DNA of 52,265 nucleotides, taken from assembly GCA_017448985.1 (NCBI GenBank), contig JAFSKL010000006.1:1-52265 (forward strand), read 5' to 3'. Source of the DNA: Paludibacteraceae bacterium (GTDB taxonomy: Bacteria; Bacteroidota; Bacteroidia; Bacteroidales; Paludibacteraceae). The notes under the pieces were generated by a model that was not told the DNA's origin, ran no database searches, and was given only the letters and a program-made list of their open reading frames with translations. Every line of letters begins with the position of its first letter. Positions within the stretch are counted from its first letter, which is position 1. This document shows positions 26,501-34,734 of the stretch, piece by piece. The position numbers and the translations under genes are program-made.

Positions 26501-26788
26501 GCTTGGGAAGGCAATGAGCAGATGCGCGATTGGTTCACGGCGCCTTGGCAACTCAAACTGGAAGAGGCCATCTACATCGACCGTCGTGAACTGCGGCCGG
26601 ACCGTGTAATGATCAACCCGCAGACCAATGAAGCCATAGTGCTGGACTACAAGTTCGGCGTGTGGGAAGACAAATATATACAACAAGTGAGCGAATATAT
26701 GGAGGCACTGCGCCACATGGGATATGCTCCCGTGAGAGGCTACCTCTGGTTCGCCCGCAAGAATCAATTAGTAACCGTAAATTCGTAA
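23570..26788 (+). CDS. AddA-like helicase-nuclease (UvrD superfamily)
   Basis: 1072 residues. With AddB it forms the complex that processes double-strand breaks for RecA. The helicase motifs are present in order: [10 protein letters not shown] (I), [11 protein letters not shown] (Ia), [13 protein letters not shown] (II), [12 protein letters not shown] (III), [11 protein letters not shown] (IV), [11 protein letters not shown] (V) and [12 protein letters not shown] (VI). A C-terminal RecB-type nuclease is suggested by [11 protein letters not shown] and IVLDYKFG. A heptamer array at 26178-26210 is in frame in the linker between helicase and nuclease. Three bases separate it from the AddB-like gene. 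Confidence 0.92.
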   Translation: MDKQLINTHRPVTICRASAGTGKTYTLAAYYVGLLLSGEDYRSILAITFTNKATAEMSERIMGYLYSISQGGEKPFLARARQFMVRDAQAPDEELQRRARLCFRRMLLDYDNVQVQTIDSFLQTLLSGLAGVLRMSAGLSTELDIDHVIAQAVDQLLTTEMTAADRSILEDYMRLKLDEQSRWDIRQNLCAMAKELYGESVQMLDANGLICFDTEAIERRRKVVEELWNTNELVEELRQVLAGCNPDTFNRNTLYGYNRLMRSLEAPEKMSADDRFRGVTSKSSNSEDMSRASALAGRVGRFYNTLQLTVRFSLDMELMASLQALIQRNLAEANCALLARTASTLSNALRQGDADFILEKAGIRYKHILIDEFQDTSRLQWSVIERLLQDVLAGAGHTLLIVGDIKQSIYRWRNGDWHIMESLTSEEGNELTKDRLNPDFTSLTRNFRSSENVVNFNLSLFRHIVATYRAGSEKPDSIEQELIERIYGEGFKPEDLDQFYQSDKKKGGFVRFRAFPKRRPTATPDDAPKKIASARELMTRDMFDAMESLLAQGALPSDMMILVRERKDAAYITDLHITLDAERYPLLTQAHIVSADSFLLKASQAVLTVIAALQYAVRNDDVAAKYIELATQKPDIIDRIKERVTSKTPLYEAVSELIKLLLADTDGQYKGSETAYINSLLDRTREFVSAYGSRIDDFLTYWDDTLHEKPIPASASDAIRILTVHASKGLQAQTLFVPFCTWTKETGQHPQKIWCQVPDTIDESGDFVPIQDGPEMCESAYHRYYEEEHLNLRIDNLNMLYVALTRAEDNLYISADFPITTKGCMGTCNRVGRYLLDYTDMNETVLREDLPVTLDGAPYAEYAVGQPVIANRQLSNRQSSADNKPFSFSGVPTEYAELWSNSDHVRFVQSQEGALYTDYGDEAYRRVARMDFGNLCHEIFAHLHKADELEQVLDDFESQGQIASKEQRDELKALISSAWEGNEQMRDWFTAPWQLKLEEAIYIDRRELRPDRVMINPQTNEAIVLDYKFGVWEDKYIQQVSEYMEALRHMGYAPVRGYLWFARKNQLVTVNS
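26178..26210. repeat. heptamer array inside the AddA-like gene
   Basis: Units of the AATCGTC/AATTGTC form, encoding [11 protein letters not shown] in frame between the helicase and nuclease domains. Confidence 0.82.
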
Positions 26789-26791
26789 ACT

Positions 26792-29602
26792 ATGGATAGT
26801 TTTTTGCAACAAACAGCCCGTTCTATCATCGATACCATCGATTGGAAACAACTGAATAGCACAACCTTGGTGCTTCCGTCGCATCGTGCCGGTTTAGTAC
26901 TCAAAGATGAACTGCTGCGCCTGCAGCAGGAGCGTCATGCGCAAGCCGTCTGGGCACCGCAAGTGCAGACCTTGCCGCAGTTACAGGATGCCCTCAGTCC
27001 GCTCTACGCCGAGGATGAACTCTTTACCATTGTACGCTTGTACAAATTGTATCGTCAATCGTCCGATAGTCAATCCGACTTGATGCCGCTGGACATGTTC
27101 TACGGCTGGGGTAGGCAGATGTTGGCGGATTTTACGAACATTGATGCATCGATGCCTGCCGAGCAAGTGCCGAACTTCTTTGAGAACACGATAGCAGCTC
27201 ACGAACTGAGCCAATGGCAACTGGATCCCGAAGTGGAGGAACGGCTTCGTTCGCTCATCAATCCCGTGGCTACAGCGCCGGACAGCGATTCGATACGGCA
27301 TCAGTATGAGATACTTTGGCGGCAACTGTTCGACTTATACACGGCCCTGCGCACGGAAATGACGGCAGAACAAAAGGGGTATAGCGGTCTTAGACAACGT
27401 GCCGTCATCGAGCATTGGGACGACGAGGAACTGCAAGCCAAGATAGCCGGACGGACGTATGTCTTTGTGGGCTTCAACTACCTCTTGCCCGTTGAACGCG
27501 AACTGATGACGCTGCTCCGTGATGCCGGACAGGCCTATTTCTACTGGGACTACGTAGCTGATTTTCAGACCAATGAGAAAGCCTTCTCCTTCACCAAAAT
27601 CAACAGCGAACTCTTGGGCAGCGCCCTTCCTCCACGCCAATGGAACCAGCCGCGTGAAGTGACCATCGGCTCTTGTATCTCCCGAGAAGCACAAGCGCAG
27701 TTCGTACATAGCTGGCTCCTAAGCAATTACACGGCGCATGGCCAGCGAGTAGGTGTTGTCATCTGCGATGAGACGATGCTGGAACCTGTCATTTATACGT
27801 TGCCTGCCATCACATTGCCCGGTGATACCGAGCCGCAAGCGATCAATATAACGAAAGGATTCCCGCTGCGTAATACATCTGTTTATGCGCGCGTATTGGC
27901 TTGGTTCGCGGATCGGCAGAACGGACAATCCGACGACATTGTGACACCTCTGACTATAGACAAACTCCTTGCCGACTTGTTCCCCGTGGTGGCTGAGGAC
28001 GAACAACCGACGGATTCATCGGACATTGCAGCTCCGCTCAGTTGGCAGGAACTGCTCGTTCTCGAATCCGAATACCAAGTCCGCAAAATAGCCAATCAGA
28101 TGCGTTCATTGATAGCGCAAGGCATTGATGATGTGCCGTTTACGCACAAGCTGCTGCGTCTGTTGATGCGTCGAACGATGGAGAGCGTGACCATGCCTTT
28201 CCATGGAGAACCAGTGACGGACATCCAAGTGATGGGCGTGCTCGAGACACGAATGCTCGATTTTGACAAGCTTCTCCTGCTCAATGTGGAAGAGGGCATC
28301 CTGCCGCAACGCCAGCAGGACATCAGCTTTATCCCCTTCTACCTGCGCAAGGCTTACCACATGCAGACTTCTGACGAACGCGCAACGGTGTATGCGTACA
28401 ACTTCTTCCGCTTGCTGAGCCGTGCTGGTCATTCCACGCTGCTCTTTGCTTCTGCAGAGACTGCCGAAGGAGGCAAAGGTATGTCCCGATTCATCATGCA
28501 GATGCTCGTTACGCCCGAATTCATCGTGCAAAAAATGGCACTTCAGGAGAACAGCATACTCAGTGTAAATTCGTTCTTTGATGACGAAACGGCTCAACCC
28601 TCGTTGCTCTCGACGCTCTCGGTCAATGCCAATGGTCAGTTGGTACGCCCCGACGGCAAACGGTATCGCCTCTCGCCCAGTGCGCTCAATACCTTCATCT
28701 CTTGTCGCCGCAGTTTCTATCTGCAGTACATCCTCGGTCTGCGACCCCAAGAGGAGGAAGAAGTGCTCTTCGAAGCGAACACGCTCGGTTCGTTTGTGCA
28801 TCATGCCATGCAGTATATCTATACGGTTTTCCTCCTTTGTGACAACTTGAATCCCGTGTCTGTTTCACCCGATGACATCGAACAGATTCGTACGAATGAC
28901 GAGAAACTGCAAGAGGCGCTGTTGGCCGCTTACAAAGAGATGAATAAACTCTGGGAAAAGGACCATCCGGGGGAAACGGAACACTATATTCCCGATCATC
29001 ACGCAGCCGAGAATATTATCATCATCGGCTATGTGAAAAACATCCTTGACCGTGATAGGGAAGATGCCGCCAATGGTCTGCAGATTTATCTCTTGGAGAA
29101 AGAACGCACTTTCCCTGTCGTTATTGACGGAGTGGGGGAACTGTTAACCGGCGGTAAGATCGACCGATTGGATATTTATGGTCCGAAAGGACAGCAGAAA
29201 CTGCGCGTAGTGGACTATAAATCAGGCTCTTACAATGATTCGACCCATAAGACGAAAATGTCCTCTTCATGGGACGAACTGATGGAAAGTGAGGACAAAA
29301 ATTATGTCCGTCAGACGCTTGTTTATAGCCATGCTGTAATGGCCAGCGACAGCACAGGCCTGCCCGTTGAACCGAATCTCTATTTCTGCCGGCGCAAACT
29401 GACGGAGATAGAAACGACCATCGATATCGAAGAACAAACCGTTCATAACTACAAAGATATCGAGCCGCAGTTCACTCAGGCCCTGCAAACAAAGATTAAG
29501 CAATTACTAACCACCACGGCTTTCCCGCCTTGTGACGAAGACGACTGTCCTTCTTTTTGTCCGTTCTTCTCTTTGTGCGGTCGGCAGCCGAAAGAATTTT
29601 GA
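26792..29602 (+). CDS. AddB-like nuclease with iron-sulfur cysteines
   Basis: 936 residues. AddB has an inactivated helicase fold and a nuclease that cuts the other strand. The N-terminus has LVLPSHRAGLVLKDEL in place of a Walker A motif. The C-terminal PD-(D/E)xK nuclease shows LRVVDYKSG, and its iron-sulfur cluster cysteines are visible as SCRRSFYLQYILGL and, near the end, DCPSFCPFFSLC. An in-frame heptamer array occurs at 27050-27077. The position 3 bases after the AddA-like gene supports a two-subunit complex. It ends 1 base before the kinase gene. Confidence 0.9.
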   Translation: MDSFLQQTARSIIDTIDWKQLNSTTLVLPSHRAGLVLKDELLRLQQERHAQAVWAPQVQTLPQLQDALSPLYAEDELFTIVRLYKLYRQSSDSQSDLMPLDMFYGWGRQMLADFTNIDASMPAEQVPNFFENTIAAHELSQWQLDPEVEERLRSLINPVATAPDSDSIRHQYEILWRQLFDLYTALRTEMTAEQKGYSGLRQRAVIEHWDDEELQAKIAGRTYVFVGFNYLLPVERELMTLLRDAGQAYFYWDYVADFQTNEKAFSFTKINSELLGSALPPRQWNQPREVTIGSCISREAQAQFVHSWLLSNYTAHGQRVGVVICDETMLEPVIYTLPAITLPGDTEPQAINITKGFPLRNTSVYARVLAWFADRQNGQSDDIVTPLTIDKLLADLFPVVAEDEQPTDSSDIAAPLSWQELLVLESEYQVRKIANQMRSLIAQGIDDVPFTHKLLRLLMRRTMESVTMPFHGEPVTDIQVMGVLETRMLDFDKLLLLNVEEGILPQRQQDISFIPFYLRKAYHMQTSDERATVYAYNFFRLLSRAGHSTLLFASAETAEGGKGMSRFIMQMLVTPEFIVQKMALQENSILSVNSFFDDETAQPSLLSTLSVNANGQLVRPDGKRYRLSPSALNTFISCRRSFYLQYILGLRPQEEEEVLFEANTLGSFVHHAMQYIYTVFLLCDNLNPVSVSPDDIEQIRTNDEKLQEALLAAYKEMNKLWEKDHPGETEHYIPDHHAAENIIIIGYVKNILDRDREDAANGLQIYLLEKERTFPVVIDGVGELLTGGKIDRLDIYGPKGQQKLRVVDYKSGSYNDSTHKTKMSSSWDELMESEDKNYVRQTLVYSHAVMASDSTGLPVEPNLYFCRRKLTEIETTIDIEEQTVHNYKDIEPQFTQALQTKIKQLLTTTAFPPCDEDDCPSFCPFFSLCGRQPKEF
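27050..27077. repeat. heptamer array inside the AddB-like gene
   Basis: Units such as ATCGTCA, ATCGTCC, GATAGTC in tandem, encoding YRQSSDSQSD in frame. Confidence 0.75.
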
Positions 29603-29603
29603 T

Positions 29604-30497
29604 ATGCAACCGATCACACAATATTACCGCGTAGGCGACCATGTGTTTGCGATTGAAGCAACCCAAGAGCAGTTCGCCCAGTTACCCAATTATGCGCCCT
29701 TCCTTATCGACATCCATGCCGATGGAATCGCGCCAACTCACGTGTTCATAATTCATGTGACTGATGAGCCGTTACCTCCCGTCGAAGGCTGGGAGCATGT
29801 CTATACCGACCGTTCGGACGAGGATATGCCGCGTATAGAGATGTACCAAAAGGCTAATGAGTGGTTGTTTCGGGTATCTTTGTCCAGGGATGGCGACATT
29901 GTCAGCGCAATGCGTTGTGCCGCCGATTGGACCGAAGTGCATCTGTACCTCTTGCCCGACTATACACGTTTTGCTATCGACAATGCGGCGATGCTGGTGT
30001 ATGCGTTCCGTACGACCTCGCTCAACACCTTGCTTTTCCACTCGTCTGTTACGGTGCGTGGGGGCAAAGGATACATGTTCCTCGGTCATTCGGGAACGGG
30101 CAAGAGTACCCACTCACAGCAGTGGAAGGCTGCTTTTCCCGATGCCGAACTGCTCAATGACGACAATCCCGTTGTGCGTATTATGCCCGATGAAACCGTG
30201 CGTGTCTATGGCTCGCCCTGGTCCGGCAAGACACCGTGTTACAAGGCAGCCGATGTGCCGGTAGCTGCCTTGGTACAATTGGCGCAAGCGCCGGAGAACA
30301 AGATCCAACGCCTCAAAATGACGCAGGCTTATCCGTATATTCTGGCCTCTGTCAGTGGACTCAAACTGCAGCCACAAATGATGGATCGTCTCTATGAGAC
30401 GATTGCCAAACTGCTGGAACTTAGTCCGGTGTATAAACTGGAATGTCTGCCTAATCCTGATGCCGCACGATTATGCGCTCAAACGTGTTTATCTTAG
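29604..30497 (+). CDS. HprK/PEPCK-like P-loop kinase family protein
   Basis: 297 residues. The P-loop FLGHSGTGKST (about 163-173) with a later DDNPVV acidic motif and GSPWSGKT fits the HPr kinase/phosphorylase-like fold, which is related to ATP-dependent PEP carboxykinase. The N-terminal half is variable in this group. In Bacteroidales the substrate is generally unknown; a classical HPr-PTS role is doubtful because no PTS gene is nearby. The gene starts 1 base after addB and its end overlaps mtaB on the opposite strand by 47 bases. An upstream extension to 29532 would overlap addB, so ATG 29604 is preferred. Confidence 0.82.
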   Translation: MQPITQYYRVGDHVFAIEATQEQFAQLPNYAPFLIDIHADGIAPTHVFIIHVTDEPLPPVEGWEHVYTDRSDEDMPRIEMYQKANEWLFRVSLSRDGDIVSAMRCAADWTEVHLYLLPDYTRFAIDNAAMLVYAFRTTSLNTLLFHSSVTVRGGKGYMFLGHSGTGKSTHSQQWKAAFPDAELLNDDNPVVRIMPDETVRVYGSPWSGKTPCYKAADVPVAALVQLAQAPENKIQRLKMTQAYPYILASVSGLKLQPQMMDRLYETIAKLLELSPVYKLECLPNPDAARLCAQTCLS

Positions 30498-31725
30498 CGC
30501 GATCGTAAGGGCAGGACACTTTGATATAGTTCTCGGTAAATCCGTACATCAGGCCACCGTCTTTCTTCGATTCCCAGAGGACGGTGGCTTTTTGTCCCTG
30601 ATGCTCGCGGTAGAACTGCTCGGTCTTACGTGCAGAGATGGCATGCAACTCTTTGCTTCGGCGCTCCCGCTCTTTCTGCGGTACGACCACCAAGTCCATA
30701 TCCAACATGCGCGTGTTGGCTCGCTCGGAGTAGGTGAAGACATGTAACTGCGATACCGGCAACGACTCGATAAAATCGACGTAGTCCTGCCAACAAGCCT
30801 CGGTCTCGCCGCGCACGCCTACCATACAATCGACGCCGATGAAAGCATGTGGCATCACAGCCTTGATATGCGCCACGCGCTCCGCAAACAGTTCACGCGT
30901 ATAGCGACGGCCCATGATTTTCAATATCTCATTACTCCCGCTCTGCAGCGGAATATGAAAATGCGGTGCAAAATGCCGGCTATGCGCCACAAAATCAATG
31001 ATCTCGTCGCTCAACAGGTTCGGCTCGCAACTGCTGATACGGATACGGAATTCGGCAGATTCTATCTCATCCAATGCCCGCAGCAGGTCTATAAAACGCT
31101 CATCGGTACTCCGTCCGAAATCGCCTATGTTGACACCGGTTAGAATGATCTCTTTGGCGCCGCCGTTGATGGCCTCTCTAGCTTGCGCTACCACCGATGA
31201 AATCGACGGGTTTCGGCTTTTGCCTCGCGCTAAAGGTATCGTGCAGTAACTGCAGAAATAATTGCAACCGTCTTGCACCTTCAGGAAGCAGCGCGTTCGG
31301 TCGTCCTTGCTGTATGCCCCGTGAAAATCGTCTATCTCACGAATCTGCGACGTAAAAACAGCTGATGTCTGATGACTGACAGCTGACTGCTCTATCTGCT
31401 CTATAAACTCCGGCAAATGAAACTTTTCGTTCTGCCCCAACACATAATCAACACCCTCAATATGCGCGATTTCATCGGGTTTGAGTTGCGCATAACAGCC
31501 TGTCACGATAAGCACGGCATTCGGGTTCTCACGACGGATACGATGAATCAGTTGCCGATCTTTATGATCGGCAGTGTCCGTTACCGTGCAGGTGTTGATG
31601 ACGCAGATATCCGCTTGTTCACCCCGCAAAGCGCGTATATGCCCGCGCTCCAGAAGCGCTTTTCCCAATGCACTCGACTCCGCAAAATTGAGCTTGCAAC
31701 CTAATGTGTGGAACGATATTTTCAT
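30451..31725 (-). CDS. mtaB: tRNA threonylcarbamoyladenosine methylthiotransferase
   Basis: 424 residues. It adds a methylthio group to t6A at position 37 of tRNAs reading ANN codons. The N-terminal UPF0004 domain has TLGCKLNFAES, NTCTVT and VTGCYAQ cysteines; the radical SAM cluster motif is CNYFCSYC; and the TRAM region closes the protein. A heptamer array at 31361-31392 encodes EQSAVSHQTSAVF between the first domain and the radical SAM part. ATG 31725 starts only about 4 bases after the predicted transcription start, making the mRNA almost leaderless; the open frame extends upstream of the promoter, which is not possible. Convergent overlap with the kinase gene is 47 bases. Confidence 0.95.
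   Translation of the reverse strand: MKISFHTLGCKLNFAESSALGKALLERGHIRALRGEQADICVINTCTVTDTADHKDRQLIHRIRRENPNAVLIVTGCYAQLKPDEIAHIEGVDYVLGQNEKFHLPEFIEQIEQSAVSHQTSAVFTSQIREIDDFHGAYSKDDRTRCFLKVQDGCNYFCSYCTIPLARGKSRNPSISSVVAQAREAINGGAKEIILTGVNIGDFGRSTDERFIDLLRALDEIESAEFRIRISSCEPNLLSDEIIDFVAHSRHFAPHFHIPLQSGSNEILKIMGRRYTRELFAERVAHIKAVMPHAFIGVDCMVGVRGETEACWQDYVDFIESLPVSQLHVFTYSERANTRMLDMDLVVVPQKERERRSKELHAISARKTEQFYREHQGQKATVLWESKKDGGLMYGFTENYIKVSCPYDRAKINTFERIIVRHQD
31361..31392. repeat. heptamer array inside mtaB
   Basis: GTCTGAT, GACTGAC, AGCTGAC in tandem, in frame in the interdomain segment of mtaB. Confidence 0.78.
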
Positions 31726-31735
31726 AAATTTGCTG

Positions 31736-31767
31736 CAAAGGTACACTTTTTCTCGCAAATATGCAAA
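31736..31767 (-). promoter_or_regulatory. mtaB promoter
   Basis: Minus strand: TTTG at 31767-31764, 20-base spacer, TACCTTTG at 31743-31736. The predicted start of transcription is about 4 bases from the ATG. Confidence 0.85.
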
Positions 31768-31772
31768 TATTT

Positions 31773-31804
31773 TTTGCATATATGCATTTTTTTTTGTACC
31801 TTTG
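31773..31804 (+). promoter_or_regulatory. nadE promoter
   Basis: TTTG at 31773-31776, 20-base spacer, TACCTTTG at 31797-31804. It is placed back to back with the mtaB promoter, 5 bases apart. Confidence 0.85.
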
Positions 31805-31828
31805 CGCCCAAATTAAGTCAAAGTCTTT

Positions 31829-33760
31829 ATGAATACGAATTTTGGATTTGTACGAGTAGCGGCCGCTGTGCCGACATTGAAGGTGGCGGACTGCCGGTAT
31901 AACGCCGAGCAGATCAAACTGCAGATCACCGAAGCCATCGAGGAAGGAGTGGAAGTCATCTGCTTTCCTGAACTGAGTGTCACGGGCTACACCTGTGCCG
32001 ATCTCTTCTTCACGCAAGCTTTGCAGCAGAGCGCGATGCGCGAACTGGAGGCTATCTGTGATTTCACGCGGGGTAAACCCATCATCGTGCTTGTCGGCGC
32101 GCCCTTACAAGTGGATAACGACCTGTTCAACTGTGCGTTTGTGATGACGGACGGCGAAGTGATGGGCGTCGTGCCCAAAGTGAACTTGCCGAACACGGGT
32201 GAGTTCTATGAGAAACGCTGGTTCACTTCCGGTCGTGCGGCACGTGAGTTTACGCCCGGAGGCATCGCGCCGCGTATTCCCAAAATAGAGATATGGAGCG
32301 GGGAAGTGCCTTTTGGTACCGATCTGCTCTTTTGTACGCGCAACTATGCCTTTGGCATAGAGATATGCGAGGACCTGTGGAGTCCGCTTCCGCCTTCGAC
32401 CCAATTGGCTATTCAAGGGGCGGAGTTGATCTTCAACCTCTCTAGTTCCAACTGCATCATCGGCAAGCATATCTTCCGCAAACAGATGATCAAGCAGCAG
32501 TCGGCACGTGTCCACTGCGGCTATGTCTATACATCTTCCGGAGTTGGCGAGTCCACGACGGATGTGGTGTTCTCTGGTAGTACCTACATCGCGGAGAATG
32601 GCGATATCCTGACCACGGGCGAACGATTCCAACGGGATAATTCGATGGTCATTCAGGAGATTGACATCGAGCGTCTGCGTACCGATCGGCAGCGTAATAC
32701 GAACTTCACCAAGGATAAAGCCGGCCACTACCGCCATATCAATGTGGCGCCGATAGAGCGTGAGGAAGAGTTCACGGAGCCTGTACACAGGACCTTCTCG
32801 CCCATGCCGTTCTTGCCCAAGAAAGGCAAGGAAGACCAGTACTGCATGGATGTCTTTGCCATTCAGACCAGCGCTTTGGCACGCCGTTGGGAACATACGC
32901 GTTCAGAGACAGTGGTCATCGGTATCTCCGGTGGCTTGGACAGCACGTTGGCATTGTTGGTCTGCGTGCAGACTGCCGATCTGCTGGGCTATGACCGGAG
33001 CCGCGTGGTAGGCGTGACGATGCCGGGATTCGGAACGAGTGATCGGACCTACCGGAATGCGCTACGCCTCATGGAGGAACTGGGTATCACCCACCGCGAG
33101 ATCTCCATATGCGAGGTGACGACGCAGCATCTGAACGACATCGCCCATAATATGGAGATTCACGACGCGACTTACGAGAACGCACAAGCGCGTGTACGCA
33201 CGATGATCCTCATGGATCTGGCCAACGAACTGAACGGACTCGTGGTCGGAACAGGAGATTTGAGCGAATTGGCGCTCGGCTGGTGTACCTATAACGGCGA
33301 CCAGATGTCCATGTACGGCATCAATGCGGGAATCCCCAAGACGCTCGTTCGGTACCTCGTGCGCTATGCGGCAGAGAACCTGTACGGCGAACCGCTGCGC
33401 AGCGTGCTGCTCGATGTGGTAGATACGCCGGTTTCACCGGAACTTTTGCCCACGGACAAGGAAGGCGAGATAGCGCAAAAAACCGAAGACAAGATAGGTC
33501 CGTACGAGCTGCACGATTTCTTCCTGTTCTATTTCATGCGGTTCGGTTTCACGCGCGAAAAAATCAAATATATGGCCGTTCAGGCCTTCGAAGACCAATA
33601 CGACGAAGCCACCATCGACAAATGGCTCAATGTCTTCATGCGCCGATTCTGCACGCAGCAGTTCAAGCGCTCTGCTATGCCGGACGGACCAAAAGTAGTT
33701 AGTGTTTCACTGTCCCCGCGGGGCGATTGGAGAATGCCAAGCGATGTTTCTTGCATCTGA
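31829..33760 (+). CDS. nadE: glutamine-dependent NAD+ synthetase
   Basis: 643 residues, the long glutamine-using form. The N-terminal nitrilase-type glutaminase has its triad Glu48 (CFPELSVTG), Lys117 (VPKVNLPNTGEF) and Cys180 (GIEICEDLW). The C-terminal synthetase has the pyrophosphate-binding SGGLDST (367-373) and SELALGWCT, typical of NadE. It amidates nicotinic acid adenine dinucleotide with ammonia channelled from glutamine. It is first in the row nadE-murB-murA from its own promoter. Confidence 0.96.
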   Translation: MNTNFGFVRVAAAVPTLKVADCRYNAEQIKLQITEAIEEGVEVICFPELSVTGYTCADLFFTQALQQSAMRELEAICDFTRGKPIIVLVGAPLQVDNDLFNCAFVMTDGEVMGVVPKVNLPNTGEFYEKRWFTSGRAAREFTPGGIAPRIPKIEIWSGEVPFGTDLLFCTRNYAFGIEICEDLWSPLPPSTQLAIQGAELIFNLSSSNCIIGKHIFRKQMIKQQSARVHCGYVYTSSGVGESTTDVVFSGSTYIAENGDILTTGERFQRDNSMVIQEIDIERLRTDRQRNTNFTKDKAGHYRHINVAPIEREEEFTEPVHRTFSPMPFLPKKGKEDQYCMDVFAIQTSALARRWEHTRSETVVIGISGGLDSTLALLVCVQTADLLGYDRSRVVGVTMPGFGTSDRTYRNALRLMEELGITHREISICEVTTQHLNDIAHNMEIHDATYENAQARVRTMILMDLANELNGLVVGTGDLSELALGWCTYNGDQMSMYGINAGIPKTLVRYLVRYAAENLYGEPLRSVLLDVVDTPVSPELLPTDKEGEIAQKTEDKIGPYELHDFFLFYFMRFGFTREKIKYMAVQAFEDQYDEATIDKWLNVFMRRFCTQQFKRSAMPDGPKVVSVSLSPRGDWRMPSDVSCI

Positions 33761-33761
33761 A

Positions 33762-33793
33762 TGAGAAAATGAAAAAATGTGAAAATGCGAAAA
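33762..33793. repeat. 8-base-period array at the start of murB
   Basis: TGAGAAAA, TGAAAAAA, TGTGAAAA, TGCGAAAA in tandem. The murB start codon and its first eight codons are made of this repeat. Confidence 0.78.
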
Positions 33794-34692
33794 TACCCAA
33801 TACCTTTGGCATAGATGCGAAAGCCAAACTGTTCATCGAGTACTACTCGTTGGACGAGTTGCGTCAGGCGCTCAAGGAACATAAAGGCGAACGGATTCTG
33901 CATATCGGGCAGGGTTCGAACTTGCTCTTTACCTCCGATTTCAACGGAGTAATTTTGCACTCAGGCATGGCGCGTGCACGATTCTTGGACGATGAGACGG
34001 TAGAGGCGCAGAACGGGTTGCGGCTGGACGATATGATCGCCCAATTGACCGATATGGGCTATTCGGGCTTGGAGAAACTGAGTCTCATCCCGGGCGAAGT
34101 GGGTGCTTCCGCCGTTCAGAATGTCGGCGCTTATGGCGTCGAAGCCAAAGATGTCATCCTGCGGGTCCATACCATTGATGTCGAGACACTCGAAGAAAGG
34201 GTCTTTACCAACGAGGAGTGTCGTTTTGGCTACCGTGACAGCGCTTTCAAGCACGAACTGAAGGGCAAATACATCGTCACTTCGGTCGTCTATCGCGTCA
34301 AACCGGGTGATGCTACCAAGACTCGCGAAGAGATCATCGCTACCCGTATGGCCAAACTGCCGACTGTAGGCGAAGTGGGCTCTGCCGGTTCGTTCTTCAT
34401 GAATCCCTTCGTCCCCGAAGAACAAGCCAACGCCTTGCTCGCCCAATATCCCGACATGCCGCATTTCCCCTCACCGCAAGGTGTCAAGATCCCTGCCGCT
34501 TGGCTCATCGAACAATGCGGATGGAAAGGCAAAAAACTCGGCGGAGCACAAGTGTGGCCCAAACAGCCGCTCGTCATCGTCAATGCCGACAACGCTTCCG
34601 CACAAGATATCATCGAACTTGCCGCCGCCGTTAGTGCCAGCGTTAAAGAGAAATTCGGCATCGAAATACACCCGGAGGTGAACTACATATAA
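33769..34692 (+). CDS. murB: UDP-N-acetylenolpyruvoylglucosamine reductase
   Basis: 307 residues; the FAD enzyme reducing enolpyruvyl-UDP-GlcNAc with NADPH in peptidoglycan synthesis. Motifs: GQGSNLLFTSDF (flavin), SLIPGEVGASAVQNVGAYG, the catalytic Ser in GSAGSFFMNP, and the C-terminal Glu in IEIHPEVNYI. It resembles type I enzymes. ATG 33769 lies 8 bases after nadE; an earlier TTG at 33727 would overlap nadE. The first codons come from an octamer repeat, so the N-terminus is probably not original. Confidence 0.95.
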   Translation: MKKCENAKIPNTFGIDAKAKLFIEYYSLDELRQALKEHKGERILHIGQGSNLLFTSDFNGVILHSGMARARFLDDETVEAQNGLRLDDMIAQLTDMGYSGLEKLSLIPGEVGASAVQNVGAYGVEAKDVILRVHTIDVETLEERVFTNEECRFGYRDSAFKHELKGKYIVTSVVYRVKPGDATKTREEIIATRMAKLPTVGEVGSAGSFFMNPFVPEEQANALLAQYPDMPHFPSPQGVKIPAAWLIEQCGWKGKKLGGAQVWPKQPLVIVNADNASAQDIIELAAAVSASVKEKFGIEIHPEVNYI

Positions 34693-34698
34693 AAAAGA

Positions 34699-34733
34699 TA
34701 TTCATTATTCATTAATCATTATTCTTTATTATA
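34699..34733. repeat. heptamer array (TATTCAT) before murA
   Basis: Five 7-base units ending 1 base before the murA ATG at 34735. It is close in sequence to the array in front of ompH. Confidence 0.88.
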
Positions 34734-34734
34734 A

